NCBI GenBank assembly: GCA_021808195.1
Contig: JAKBCE010000032.1
Span: 9,147 to 37,689 of the forward strand
DNA from: Pseudomonadota bacterium
GTDB lineage: Bacteria > Pseudomonadota > Gammaproteobacteria > Steroidobacterales > Steroidobacteraceae
DNA: 28,543 nt
Direction of reading: 5' to 3'
The notes beneath the pieces are model-generated. The model had not been told where the DNA came from, searched no databases, and saw nothing but the letters and a program-made list of their open reading frames with translations. Within the stretch, counting starts at the first letter, position 1, and each line of letters starts with the position of its first letter. The position numbers and the translations under genes are program-made. This document shows positions 1 through 8,356 of this stretch, in pieces.

Positions 1-1740
1 CGGGGCCGGCTGTTCCGCCTCGACGGCAAACAATCCCTTCAGCCGCGCCCACAGGCCCTTGGCCGGTCGGGACTCGGCTGGAACGCTCGGCGCCGCATGC
101 GGGGCGCCCGGCGGCGGCGCAGTCACGGGTGCCGGGGTGGCGGGCAGGAGGGCGGCGACGGCCGGCACTTCTGCCGCCGGGCGCTGCTCGCGGGTACCGC
201 CGGGCTCAGTCACCTCGGGGGCCGCCGGTATCAGGTAGCTGGTCTGACGGTTCTCAGGCAGCTCGGCTTCATCCTCCCGGACGCGCTTGATCGAGTACTC
301 GGGAGTCTGGATGTGCGGGTTCGGCACAATGATCAGTTCCGCTGCGCTCTTGCTCTCGAGCGTGCGCAGCCATTCGCGCTTTTCATTGAACAGGAACGTC
401 GCGACGTCCACCGGCAGTTGCGTGATGACCTTGGTGGTATGTTCCTTGCGCAACTCCTCGCCAATCAGGCGCAGCACCGCCAGTGCCATCGACTCGACGC
501 TGCGGATGCTGCCGATCCCGACGCAGCGCGGGCAGACGATGTGGCTCGATTCCCCGAGCGAGGGCCGCAGACGCTGGCGGGACATCTCGAGCAGGCCGAA
601 GCGCGAGAGCTTGCCGATCTGGATGCGGGCCCGGTCCATCTTCATCGCATCGCGCAGCCGATCCTCGACTTCGCGCTGATTCTTGCCCGACTCCATGTCG
701 ATGAAGTCGATGACGATCAGGCCGCCGATGTCCCGGATCCGCAGCTGACGGGCGATTTCGTCGGCAGCCTCGAGATTGGTGTTAAGTGCGGTGGTCTCGA
801 TGTCACTGCCCTTGGTGGCGCGCGCCGAGTTGATGTCGATCGAGACCAGCGCCTCGGTGTAATCGATGACGATGCTGCCGCCCGAGGGCAGCTGCACCTT
901 GTGCGCGTAGGCGGACTCGATCTGGCTCTCGATCTGAAAGCGCGTGAAGAGCGGGATGTCATCGGTGTACTGCTTCAGCCGCCGCTGCGCATCGGTGGGC
1001 ATGAAACGCTGCATGTACTCCTGGGCCTGCTGGAAGGCGGCCGGATCATCGACCAGCACTTCGGCGATATCGTCGGAGAGGTAATCGCGCAGTGCCCGGG
1101 TGACCGGATCGCTTTCCCGGTAGACCAGAAACGGTGCCGTGCGGCCTTCGGCGGCCGCGGCGATCTGGTCCCACTGCGCTTTGAGGTTATCGAGGTCCCA
1201 TTGCAGCTCCTCGGCGCTGCGGCCAACGCCGGCGGTGCGCACGATCGCGCCCATGCCCTCGGGGATGTGCAGCTGATTCATCACCTCGCGCATCTGGTCG
1301 CGGTCCTCGCCCTCGATGCGGCGCGAGACACCGCCCGCACGCGGATTGTTCGGCATCAATACCAGGAAGCGCCCGGCGAGGCTGAGGAAGGTGGTCAGCG
1401 CCGCGCCTTTGTTGCCGCGCTCTTCCTTTTCGACCTGGACGATCAGCTCCTGGCCTTCGGAGAGCAACTCGCGGATGTTCATCCGTCCGCCCTGCGGCGG
1501 CTGGCGGAAGTAATCGCGGGTGACTTCTTTCAGCGGCAGAAAGCCGTGGCGCGTGGCGCCGTAGTCGACGAAGCAGGCTTCGAGGGAGGGTTCGATTCGG
1601 GAGATACGGCCTTTGTAGACGTTCGCTTTCTTCTGTTCGCGGGAGGGTATGTCGATACTCAGATCAAAGAGCTTCTGTCCATCGACCAGTGCGACTCTCA
1701 GTTCCTCTTCCTGAGTCGCGTTCACGAGCATTCTTTTCAT
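1..1740 (-). CDS. rne: Ribonuclease E, N-terminal catalytic part (3' end outside window)
   Basis: Endoribonuclease that starts decay of most mRNAs and processes rRNA and tRNA precursors; in this family it anchors the degradosome at the inner membrane. The minus-strand frame is open from an ATG at 1740 to the window edge, giving the first 580 residues. The S1 RNA-binding domain covers about residues 36-120. The two Mg-binding aspartates are D302 ([11 protein letters not shown]) and D345 (LIVIDFIDM), and the Zn-link cysteines are C403 and C406 (CPRC). These fall one residue from E. coli D303, D346, C404 and C407. After about residue 520 the sequence becomes Pro/Ala-rich, the start of the unstructured scaffold region. 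An AGGGG precedes the start codon. It is divergent from rluC, as in E. coli. Only the C-terminal degradosome scaffold is missing, because of the window boundary. Confidence 0.97.
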   Translation of the reverse strand, partial: MKRMLVNATQEEELRVALVDGQKLFDLSIDIPSREQKKANVYKGRISRIEPSLEACFVDYGATRHGFLPLKEVTRDYFRQPPQGGRMNIRELLSEGQELIVQVEKEERGNKGAALTTFLSLAGRFLVLMPNNPRAGGVSRRIEGEDRDQMREVMNQLHIPEGMGAIVRTAGVGRSAEELQWDLDNLKAQWDQIAAAAEGRTAPFLVYRESDPVTRALRDYLSDDIAEVLVDDPAAFQQAQEYMQRFMPTDAQRRLKQYTDDIPLFTRFQIESQIESAYAHKVQLPSGGSIVIDYTEALVSIDINSARATKGSDIETTALNTNLEAADEIARQLRIRDIGGLIVIDFIDMESGKNQREVEDRLRDAMKMDRARIQIGKLSRFGLLEMSRQRLRPSLGESSHIVCPRCVGIGSIRSVESMALAVLRLIGEELRKEHTTKVITQLPVDVATFLFNEKREWLRTLESKSAAELIIVPNPHIQTPEYSIKRVREDEAELPENRQTSYLIPAAPEVTEPGGTREQRPAAEVPAVAALLPATPAPVTAPPPGAPHAAPSVPAESRPAKGLWARLKGLFAVEAEQPAP

Positions 1741-2116
1741 GTGCCCCTACTGTTGTACGGTGAGGGGCCGGCAAGCACACGGGAGGCCGCGGCGCGAACG
1801 CGCTGCGGCAGCGAAGATTTCTGCGACCCGGCGCATGCGCGCGAGTCATGATCATTGCGATGCACGCCACGACATAGGCGGGTGCCGGAAATCCTTCGAT
1901 GGTCTCAACCGGAGGCGCCGCCCGCGGAACCCGGTACCTTAAAGGGTTCAACGCCGGAGGCGATCTTGTCGGCCCAATACGATGGCCTCTCTTCGGAGGT
2001 CCAACTAACATGCGGCGCGCTGCGCCGCGTACCATTGGCGCGTCCGCTCAGCGGACGGCGGACGGAGTATACTGCAACGATTGCTGTAGAAACAGTGTCT
2101 TACGCGAAAGACGGCG
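1741..2116. promoter_or_regulatory. rne-rluC divergent spacer with rne 5' leader
   Basis: This 376-bp region separates divergent rne and rluC and must hold both promoters. A TATACT hexamer at 2068-2073 is a possible -10 for rluC, though I see no good -35 at the right distance. Just upstream is a perfect palindrome at 2041-2057 (CGTCCGCT-C-AGCGGACG). In enterobacteria the long rne leader mediates autoregulation by RNase E; the length here would allow that, but no homologous hairpin could be recognised by eye. Short reading frames in the spacer look like chance. Confidence 0.5.
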
Positions 2117-3103
2117 GTGTCGGAGAATAATGGGGCCGAAGCGCGCACCGGTGTGCGCTATATCGAGGTCGGCGCGGACGAGGTGGGGCTGCGGCTGGAC
2201 AAGTTCCTCAGCCAGCACCTGCCCGGCGTGCCGCGGACGCGGCTGTTTCGCATCATTCGCAAGGGCGAGGTCCGCCTGAACGGTCACCGGGCGCTCCCCG
2301 AGACGCGGCTTGCAGCGAGCGATCGGATCCGGGTGCCACCGGTGCGGCTCGAGAACCCCGAGCGCGCCGCAGCGGCCCCGCGCGGACCGTCGCCGACGCT
2401 CATCGACACGGTCCGGCGTGCCATCATTCACGAAGATGCGCGACTGCTGGTGCTCGATAAGCCCGCCGGGATCGCCGTGCACGGGGGCAGTGGCATCGAG
2501 TTCGGACTGATCGAGGCGTTGCGGGCACTGCGGCCCGATGAGCCGCTCGAGCTCGTGCACCGGCTGGATCGGGATACCAGCGGCTGTCTGCTCGTGGCGC
2601 GCACGGCAGCGGCGCTGCGCACCCTGCACGCGCTGCTGCGCGAGGGGCGCAGCGAGAAACGCTACCTGGCGCTGCTCTGCGGCCGCTGGGAACTCGGCCA
2701 CAAGCGTATCGATGCGCCATTGCGCACCGATACGCGGGTCGGCGGTGAGCGCACCGTGCGGGTGGTCGCCGGTGGCAAGCCTTCGGTGAGCGAGTTCCGC
2801 ATCGTGCAGGCCTACGGGCGCCGCGCACGCAAGGGACCGAAAGCGAGTCTGCTCGAGGTCACGCTGCACACCGGACGGACGCACCAAATCCGGGTGCACG
2901 CGGCCTACGCCGGCCACCCGGTGGCCGGAGACCTGAAATACGGCGATGCGGCCTGCAACGCCGCGCTGCGCGAGCTCGGCCTGAACCGGATGTTCCTGCA
3001 CGCCCACAGCATGAGCTTCGAGTGGCCTGACGGGGCTCCCTTCAGCGCCAGCGCGCCACTTCCGGCAGAGCTCTCGGCCGTGCTTGAACGGCTGGAGCGC
3101 TGA
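2117..3103 (+). CDS. rluC: 23S rRNA pseudouridine synthase RluC
   Basis: Converts uridines of 23S rRNA (positions 955, 2504 and 2580 in E. coli) to pseudouridine during 50S assembly. The 328 residues contain an N-terminal S4 RNA-binding domain (about 22-75, LRLDKFLSQHLPGVPRTRLFR) and the RluA-type catalytic domain with the HRLDRDTSG motif at 148-156, whose D151 is the catalytic aspartate. A later GRTHQIRVH motif is also typical. The GTG at 2117 is chosen because it places the S4 domain at the expected distance from the N-terminus; an ATG at 2130 is out of frame. Length matches the family (319 aa in E. coli). Divergence from rne supports RluC over RluA or RluD. Confidence 0.95.
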   Translation: MSENNGAEARTGVRYIEVGADEVGLRLDKFLSQHLPGVPRTRLFRIIRKGEVRLNGHRALPETRLAASDRIRVPPVRLENPERAAAAPRGPSPTLIDTVRRAIIHEDARLLVLDKPAGIAVHGGSGIEFGLIEALRALRPDEPLELVHRLDRDTSGCLLVARTAAALRTLHALLREGRSEKRYLALLCGRWELGHKRIDAPLRTDTRVGGERTVRVVAGGKPSVSEFRIVQAYGRRARKGPKASLLEVTLHTGRTHQIRVHAAYAGHPVAGDLKYGDAACNAALRELGLNRMFLHAHSMSFEWPDGAPFSASAPLPAELSAVLERLER

Positions 3104-3109
3104 GGCGTC

Positions 3110-3688
3110 TCAGGGGATCGCGCAGCCGGCCCGACGCAGCGCCGTGGCGAGCCAGATCAGCGGCAGGCCGATCAGGGCCGTCGGATCGGTGCTCTCGATG
3201 CGCTCGAACAGTGCAATGCCGAGTCCTTCGGCGCGGAATCCGCCGGCGCAATCGAACGGCCGCTCGGCCTCGACATAGCGTTCGATCTCGAGCTCCCCGA
3301 GCGGCCGGAACACCACGGTGGTGGTGTCCAGGTGCACCTGGTGTACCGTGCCGCCCGCGCCGAGCAGCGCGCAGGCGGTATAAAAGCGGACCTGCGCGCC
3401 GCTGACCGAGTGCAGCTGTTCCCGGCAGCGGCGGGCATCGCCGGGCTTGTCGAGCACCTGCTCGCCATGGGCGGCGACCTGGTCGCTGCCGATCACGAGG
3501 GCCTGCGGATGGCGTTCGGTGAGTGCCTGGGCCTTGGCGAGCGCGAGGCGCACGGCGCGATCGGTCGGCTGCTCGCCGCGCTGGTGCGACTCGCTCACCT
3601 GCGGTGGCACGGCGGTAAAGGGCAATTGCAGCCGCTCGAGCAGGGCGCGGCGGTAAGGGGAGGTCGAGGCGAGGATCAGTTCAGGCAT
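3110..3688 (-). CDS. yceF: Maf family nucleotide pyrophosphatase YceF (7-methyl-GTP pyrophosphatase)
   Basis: Predicted to hydrolyse modified nucleoside triphosphates such as m7GTP to the monophosphate, keeping them out of nucleic acids. The 192-aa product starts MPELILASTSPYRRALLERL, matching the E. coli YceF opening (LILASTSPWRRALLEKL). The family catalytic aspartate is D69 in IGSDQV. The C-terminal FERIESTDPTALIGLPL matches the YceF subgroup. An in-frame start six codons upstream (3706) exists, but the ATG at 3688 aligns exactly with characterised homologues. It is convergent with rluC (6-bp gap) and divergent from yceD. Confidence 0.93.
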   Translation of the reverse strand: MPELILASTSPYRRALLERLQLPFTAVPPQVSESHQRGEQPTDRAVRLALAKAQALTERHPQALVIGSDQVAAHGEQVLDKPGDARRCREQLHSVSGAQVRFYTACALLGAGGTVHQVHLDTTTVVFRPLGELEIERYVEAERPFDCAGGFRAEGLGIALFERIESTDPTALIGLPLIWLATALRRAGCAIP

Positions 3689-3749
3689 GGGCGTGCGGGC
3701 CGGCACAATTCGGCTCCCCGAAACAATGACTTAAGGGTTTCACCGGACT

Positions 3750-3778
3750 TTGACTTGCCGGTACCTGATACCTATTAT
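3750..3778 (+). promoter_or_regulatory. Sigma-70 promoter of the yceD-rpmF-plsX-fabH operon
   Basis: TTGACT at 3750-3755 and TATTAT at 3773-3778 are separated by exactly 17 bp, a near-consensus housekeeping promoter. Transcription should start near 3784-3786, only 2-4 nt before the yceD ATG at 3788. The best promoter in the spacer therefore predicts an almost leaderless mRNA. Confidence 0.75.
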
Positions 3779-3787
3779 ACGCGCCCC

Positions 3788-4303
3788 ATGCCGCAACCCT
3801 GGTCCAAGCCGCTCGATGTCGATCGGCTGTCCCTTGGGGCCGCTGTGCTCGATTTCGACATCGCATTAGCGCAGTTGCCGCGGCTGAGTGCGCGCGCCGA
3901 ATTGATGGGCGGCAGCGTGCAGGGGACTGTTCGCTTCGGGCGCGATGCGGGTCGAGCGGTGGCAGATGTGTCGCTCGCGGGCACGGTGCAACTGCGCTGT
4001 CAGCGCTGCATGCAGCCCATGGCACTGCCCTTGAGCGCGCACGTGAAGGTTGCGCTGCTCTTGAGCGAGGCCGACTCGAGCACGGTTGACGACGCGTTCG
4101 AGCCGGTGCTGGCGCCAGAGGGGCGTATCAGTGTCGCTGAGTTGATCGAAGAGGAAGTGCTGCTCAGTCTGCCGATCGTGCCCATGCACGCCGGGGATGA
4201 GCAGTGCGAGCCGCTCGAGAATGCCGGCGGTGCGAGTGAGCCGCCGGCCGAGACGACGCAGCGGCCGTTTGCGCGGCTGGGTGAGTTGTTGAGTCACAAG
4301 TGA
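3788..4303 (+). CDS. yceD: YceD, DUF177 23S rRNA accumulation protein
   Basis: Small protein of the YceD/DUF177 family, associated with accumulation of large-subunit rRNA and co-transcribed with L32. The product is 171 aa, with the family CxxC at C71 and C74 (LRCQRCMQPM) and the acidic EEEVLLSLPIVPMH segment seen in E. coli YceD (EDEIILALPVVPVH). The open frame extends upstream to 3332 through yceF antisense sequence. However, the ATG at 3788 aligns with the E. coli N-terminus and lies just downstream of the only good promoter. No Shine-Dalgarno precedes it, which fits leaderless initiation. rpmF follows after 30 bp. Confidence 0.93.
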   Translation: MPQPWSKPLDVDRLSLGAAVLDFDIALAQLPRLSARAELMGGSVQGTVRFGRDAGRAVADVSLAGTVQLRCQRCMQPMALPLSAHVKVALLLSEADSSTVDDAFEPVLAPEGRISVAELIEEEVLLSLPIVPMHAGDEQCEPLENAGGASEPPAETTQRPFARLGELLSHK

Positions 4304-4333
4304 TTATCCGCGCGTTGCGCGCATGAGGACATT

Positions 4334-4525
4334 ATGGCCGTTCAGAAAAGCCGCAAGACCCCTTCCAAGCGCGGCATGCACCGTTCCCACGACGGAATCG
4401 CCGCGCCGGCGCTGTCGACCGATCCGCAGTCGGGCGAGACGCATCTGCGCCATCGCATCACCCCGGATGGTTTCTACCGCGGCCGGCGCGTGATCGAGAA
4501 GCCTGCCGAGGCCGATCAGGAATAA
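4334..4525 (+). CDS. rpmF: 50S ribosomal protein L32
   Basis: Structural protein of the large ribosomal subunit. The 63-aa product begins [20 protein letters not shown], the invariant start of bacterial L32, and has the [15 protein letters not shown] segment near its end. There is no Cys4 zinc ribbon, as is normal for proteobacterial L32. A TGAGGA Shine-Dalgarno lies a few bases before the ATG. It sits between yceD and plsX, as in E. coli, linking ribosome synthesis to phospholipid synthesis genes. Confidence 0.97.
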   Translation: MAVQKSRKTPSKRGMHRSHDGIAAPALSTDPQSGETHLRHRITPDGFYRGRRVIEKPAEADQE

Positions 4526-4536
4526 CACGCGCGCGC

Positions 4537-5565
4537 GTGCCTGTGTTGCCGATCGCCATCGATGTGATGAGCGGCGATCGCCAGCCGCAGGAGTACATTG
4601 CCGGAGCGCTCGCAGCGCTTGCCGAAGACCCCGAGCTGCAGGCGCTGCTGGTGGGCGAGAGGCAGCTGATCGAGACGGCACGGGCGGCACAGCCGCCGGC
4701 GCTGCGCGCGCGGATCGAGACCGTGCCGACCACCGAGGTGGTCGGTATGGACGAGCATCCGCGTGAGGCGGTGCGCCGCAAGAAAGACTCCTCGATGCGT
4801 GTGGCGATCGAGCTCGTCAAGAGCGGACGCGCCCACGCGTGCGTGAGCGCTGGGAACACCGGTGCGCTCACCGCGATCGCGCACTTCGTGCTGAAGATGC
4901 TGCCAGGCGTGGAGCGTGCGGCGATCATTTCGGCCATTCCGGCCGCGCATGGGCATACCCAGATGCTCGATCTGGGCGCCAACATCAAGGCGACTCCCGA
5001 GCAGCTGTGCCAGTTCGCCACCATGGGCTCGATCATCTCGCGGGATGTCTACGGACTGACCCGTCCGCGCATCGGGCTGCTCAACATCGGTGAAGAGGAC
5101 ATCAAGGGGCACGAGGTCGTGCAGGCGGCGCACGCACTGTTGCAATCGAGCGCACTGCACTACGTGGGCTTCGTCGAGGGCGATGACATCTTCTCCGGCG
5201 AAGTCGACGTGGTGGTGACCGATGGGTTCACCGGCAACGTTGCGCTGAAGACCATGGAAGGGGTGGCGGCGCTGATCGGCGCGCGGATGCGCCAGGAATT
5301 TCAGGCCTCGTGGCTCGACCGGCTGGCCGGCCTCGCGGCGCGTCGGGTACTGCGACGCGTGGCCGGTGGTCTCGATCCACGCCGTTACAATGGGGCGTGC
5401 ATGGTCGGGCTGACCGGGATCGTGGTAAAAAGCCACGGCAGGGCCGACCGGATGGCTTTCTCAAAGGCCGTCCTCACCGCCGCGCTCGCTGCGCGTCATG
5501 GACTGACAGCGCACATCGCTCAGGCGCTTGCTGCGCCGCCATCCATCGGGAGTTCGACGCCTTGA
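4537..5565 (+). CDS. plsX: Phosphate acyltransferase PlsX
   Basis: Makes acyl-phosphate from acyl-ACP for glycerol-3-phosphate acylation by PlsY, the first committed step of phospholipid synthesis; a peripheral inner-membrane enzyme. The 342-aa product has the family segments KKDSSMRVAIELVKSGRAHACVSAGNTGAL, LDLGANIKATPE, NIGEEDIKGHE and DGFTGNVALKTMEG. The usual N-terminal DxMGGD reads DVMSGD (residues 9-14). The start is GTG at 4537, 11 bp after rpmF; a second in-frame GTG two codons later is possible. Its stop overlaps the fabH start (TTGA), implying translational coupling. Confidence 0.95.
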   Translation: MPVLPIAIDVMSGDRQPQEYIAGALAALAEDPELQALLVGERQLIETARAAQPPALRARIETVPTTEVVGMDEHPREAVRRKKDSSMRVAIELVKSGRAHACVSAGNTGALTAIAHFVLKMLPGVERAAIISAIPAAHGHTQMLDLGANIKATPEQLCQFATMGSIISRDVYGLTRPRIGLLNIGEEDIKGHEVVQAAHALLQSSALHYVGFVEGDDIFSGEVDVVVTDGFTGNVALKTMEGVAALIGARMRQEFQASWLDRLAGLAARRVLRRVAGGLDPRRYNGACMVGLTGIVVKSHGRADRMAFSKAVLTAALAARHGLTAHIAQALAAPPSIGSSTP

Positions 5566-6515
5566 TTTATTCGCGCATCGCTGGCACGGGCTCGTATCTG
5601 CCCGAGAAAGTCCTCACCAATTCCGATCTCGAAAAGATGATGGACACGAGCGATCAGTGGATCCGGGAGCGCACCGGCATCGAACGGCGCCATATCGCCG
5701 CCGATGGCGAGACCACGGTCGATATGGCCGAACAGGCGGTGCGCCGCGCGCTCGATGCGGCCGGTTGCCGGCCCGAGGATGTCGATTTCATCGCCTTCGG
5801 CACGACCACGCCGGACTTGCTCTTTCCCAACTGCGGTGTGCTGCTGCAGGCGCGGCTCGGCTGTCGCGGGGTGCCGGCCTTCAGTGTGGAGACCGCTTGC
5901 AGCGGCTTCATGTACGCCCTCGCGATCGCGGACAAGTTCGTGCGCGCCGGGGAGGCCCGCCGGGCCCTTGCGATCGGTGCCGAGACGCTCTCGCGCATCA
6001 CGGATTGGACGGACCGTTCCACGGCGGTCTTGTTTGCCGATGGTGCCGGTGCGGTGCTGCTCGAGCCGGCCGAGCAGCCGGGGATTCTCTCGACGCATCT
6101 GCACGCCGACGGGGCATACAAGGATTTGCTCTACAGCGGTGGGGGTATGGATCCGAACAAGCCGCGCCGCGTGATCAGCATGACCGGCAGCGAGGTGTTC
6201 AAGGTCGCCGTGAGCACGCTCAGCAAGTCGATTGACGAGGCGCTCGCGGCCAATCACCTGGAGCGCTCGGCGCTCGACTGGCTGGTGCCGCACCAGGCGA
6301 ACCTGCGCATCATTCAAGCCACCGCCCGCAGGCTCGATCTGCCCATGGAGCGGGTGATCACCACGGTGCAGGATCACGGCAATACCTCGGCGGCCTCCGT
6401 ACCGCTGGCGCTCGATTTCGGCACCCGCTCGGGCAAGATCCAGCGCGGGCAGCTGATGCTGCTCGAGGCGTTTGGCGGTGGATTCACCTGGGGGTCGGCC
6501 CTGATCCGCTACTGA
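5562..6515 (+). CDS. fabH: 3-oxoacyl-ACP synthase III FabH
   Basis: Condenses acetyl-CoA with malonyl-ACP to start type II fatty acid synthesis in the cytosol. The 317-aa product has the catalytic triad at C113 (VETACSGFMYAL), H244 (VPHQANLRI) and N274 (DHGNTSAASVP), matching E. coli C112, H244 and N274. The TTG start at 5562 overlaps the plsX TGA and gives MIYSRIAGTGSYLPEKVLTN, the normal family N-terminus; longer upstream frames lie inside plsX. No fabD follows. The transposon begins 37 bp after the stop and separates fabH from its former terminator. Confidence 0.97.
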   Translation: MIYSRIAGTGSYLPEKVLTNSDLEKMMDTSDQWIRERTGIERRHIAADGETTVDMAEQAVRRALDAAGCRPEDVDFIAFGTTTPDLLFPNCGVLLQARLGCRGVPAFSVETACSGFMYALAIADKFVRAGEARRALAIGAETLSRITDWTDRSTAVLFADGAGAVLLEPAEQPGILSTHLHADGAYKDLLYSGGGMDPNKPRRVISMTGSEVFKVAVSTLSKSIDEALAANHLERSALDWLVPHQANLRIIQATARRLDLPMERVITTVQDHGNTSAASVPLALDFGTRSGKIQRGQLMLLEAFGGGFTWGSALIRY

Positions 6516-6544
6516 GCCGAGGTTCTGCGGGCCGCACGGGCTGC

Positions 6545-6552
6545 GCAAGCAA
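6545..6552. repeat. Target site duplication, left copy
   Basis: GCAAGCAA lies immediately outside the left terminal inverted repeat and is repeated exactly at 14173-14180, directly outside the right one. Eight bases is the duplication length typical of IS1595-family transposition. Confidence 0.93.
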
Positions 6553-6573
6553 GGGTGTTACTACGCAGATGCC
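6553..6573 (+). repeat. Left terminal inverted repeat of the IS1595-type element
   Basis: Begins GGGTGTTACTACGCAG and ends ATGCC. It is the reverse complement of 14152-14172 except for one base (position 17 from the outer end, G here). Similarity stops sharply after 21 bp. The GGG outer end is usual for this transposon family. Confidence 0.92.
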
Positions 6574-6703
6574 TAATTGCTATATTTATCAATGACTTGG
6601 ATAGGCATTCGCTGTGCCCGAGAACAAAAGCCTCGTTCTCTTGATTTAAACTCATGAACAAGCCCAGCCTAGCCCTGCTTGCTCATCAGGAATGCCCAGT
6701 TCG

Positions 6704-7870
6704 TTAGCGGCGCGTTTCTCCTGCCGCTTCGTACACCCCATTTAAGATCTTTTGCACCGCATCACCGATCGATCCTTCCTCGTGCCCATCCACGGAGAGC
6801 TTTAGCTCGAAGTCCTCAAAGATCTCCCGCGTAGACGTTCCGTCGTTCCGCACCAGAACAAATCCCGCGACGTTTACTAGCCCGAGCCTCAGGTCAATCT
6901 CGCGCCCATAGCCAAAATAGGCCATCCCCGCGCTGACGTATTTCGAGAGCGATTGCGTCAAACCTCGCTCGAGCGCGGTCATGGGCAAAAACTTTCCCGG
7001 GTAATGCGCCCGCTCCCTCAGCAGGCGGTGATTAATGCCCCAGATCTCCCCCGTCCTGAAAACCTGGGTCGTCGAAATCAGTGACCCGTCTGCCTCAAAA
7101 GCGAACGTGATCTCCCCGAATCTGTTTCTTTCGTGCGACCAGCCGCTTGAGGTGCCGCACAGCGGCTCGATATCCGACTTCGCATAATCGTTTAGCACTT
7201 CGACCGTAAGCGGCAAGACCTTCTCGTGCGGCCATATGTGCAGATAGATGAGCGGTTGATCTCTTGTATAGGTGAACGTCTGCGATTCACGGCGAATAAG
7301 CGGTTGACCTAAATCCCAATACCAAGCGGGGTTGACGGTTGCCCCTGCGGGCGAGAATAGCTGCGGACGCGGTCGGCTGGCCCCAATGTATTCTCTGAGA
7401 ATTACCGCCAATTCAGCTGTGAGTCGGCGCAGAGCCTTCATCCTTTCTTCCGCCTGAGCTTTCGGCGCAAGGTCGAACCGGACCGGCCATCTGCGATGGG
7501 CCAAGTCGAATGGGAGTTCCTCTGGCTGGCCGTAGTGCGTGTTCATCACTTTAAGTAGCACCCTGTCCCCGTGGACCCCAATCGCAAATCCGACCTCAAG
7601 CGCGACGTTGCTATTGATCAGCCGCTTACCACCTGGTGTCGCTCCGGTGAGCGTCACATCAGCGACAATAACCTTAGCATTACTGATCTTCTCGAAAATC
7701 GTATCAGCAATGACGGGGGCTCCCAGAACGCCGGCCGTATCCTGATCGATACCGGGTCGCTCAGCATCGTCGATCTCTAGGCTCTCGACAGCGGCGTCGA
7801 GGGCTTCACGAATAAAATGCTTACTGATGTCTCTAGGTGTGTCCGACTGCCACGAGTAGAAAATTTTCAC
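6704..7870 (-). CDS. TIR-like domain protein, possible NAD(nucleotide)-cleaving defence effector
   Basis: The first 110 residues or so form a TIR-like/nucleotide-binding domain: MKIFYSWQSDTP at the start, a VIADTIFEKISNAKVIVADVT core at about 53-73, and NVALEVGFAIG at 88-98, where E92 occupies the position of the TIR catalytic glutamate. The remaining 270 residues resemble nothing I recognise and may be a sensor or oligomerisation region. The GTG start at 7870 is preferred over a TTG at 7888 because GGTAGGA lies 9 nt upstream and the protein then begins exactly at the domain. In bacteria such domains often hydrolyse NAD+ in phage defence; that role is inference here. It is the leftmost cargo gene and reads toward fabH, so read-through from fabH would be antisense to it. 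No adjacent partner gene is obvious. Confidence 0.7.
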   Translation of the reverse strand: MKIFYSWQSDTPRDISKHFIREALDAAVESLEIDDAERPGIDQDTAGVLGAPVIADTIFEKISNAKVIVADVTLTGATPGGKRLINSNVALEVGFAIGVHGDRVLLKVMNTHYGQPEELPFDLAHRRWPVRFDLAPKAQAEERMKALRRLTAELAVILREYIGASRPRPQLFSPAGATVNPAWYWDLGQPLIRRESQTFTYTRDQPLIYLHIWPHEKVLPLTVEVLNDYAKSDIEPLCGTSSGWSHERNRFGEITFAFEADGSLISTTQVFRTGEIWGINHRLLRERAHYPGKFLPMTALERGLTQSLSKYVSAGMAYFGYGREIDLRLGLVNVAGFVLVRNDGTSTREIFEDFELKLSVDGHEEGSIGDAVQKILNGVYEAAGETRR

Positions 7871-8356
7871 GGATCTATATCCTACCAAGTCGAGTGCACT
7901 GATGAATCCAAGCTGCTATTAGCCAATGCATTCTGGTGACTCACGAGGAACGCATCGAAGGGCCGGCACCGCCCGTCTCCGTGGACAGCTTGTCGTCTTT
8001 GCTCTTAGTCTCTGGTCCTACCTCCTGATCCTATGCCGCATGGGAGTCTCCCATAGAAAACATCTATCAGCAAAGCCCGGCCTTCGCTCCACCATACTTT
8101 GCTTCTGCCTACGTGAACTTGCTACCAGCAGACGGCGATAGTTGCTGGATCATCCCCTGATAGGGAAACGGCGAGCTTTGTAAGTATTCCTTAGCCGATT
8201 TTGCCACCTTACCAAAGAAGTCCTTCCCTTACCGACTCCCAAAATAGATCGTCTTATGAGGTCCCTCGCGCTTAAATGCTCGTTTCTAGACTGTCATGCA
8301 ATAGATTGTCTCATTCTCGGAGAGACACGCCACCTGACCTTGTATCTTTCCAGCAT
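7871..8356. other. Non-coding spacer between divergent cargo genes
   Basis: This 486-bp spacer lies between the divergent TIR-like gene and the 351-aa gene. It holds a perfect 15-bp inverted repeat at 8040-8054 (ATGGGAG-T-CTCCCAT), which could be an operator. A 71-codon frame at 7926-8141 has no ribosome site or recognisable protein character, so I do not call it. No clear sigma-70 promoter could be placed by eye. Confidence 0.4.

Noticed and set aside
97..1851. 584-codon plus-strand frame opposite rne
   Set aside because: It is the antisense of RNase E; the minus strand encodes a full set of RNase E catalytic and zinc-link residues in the right order.
7926..8141. 71-codon frame in the cargo spacer
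   Set aside because: No ribosome site, no family and no neighbour coupling; likely chance.
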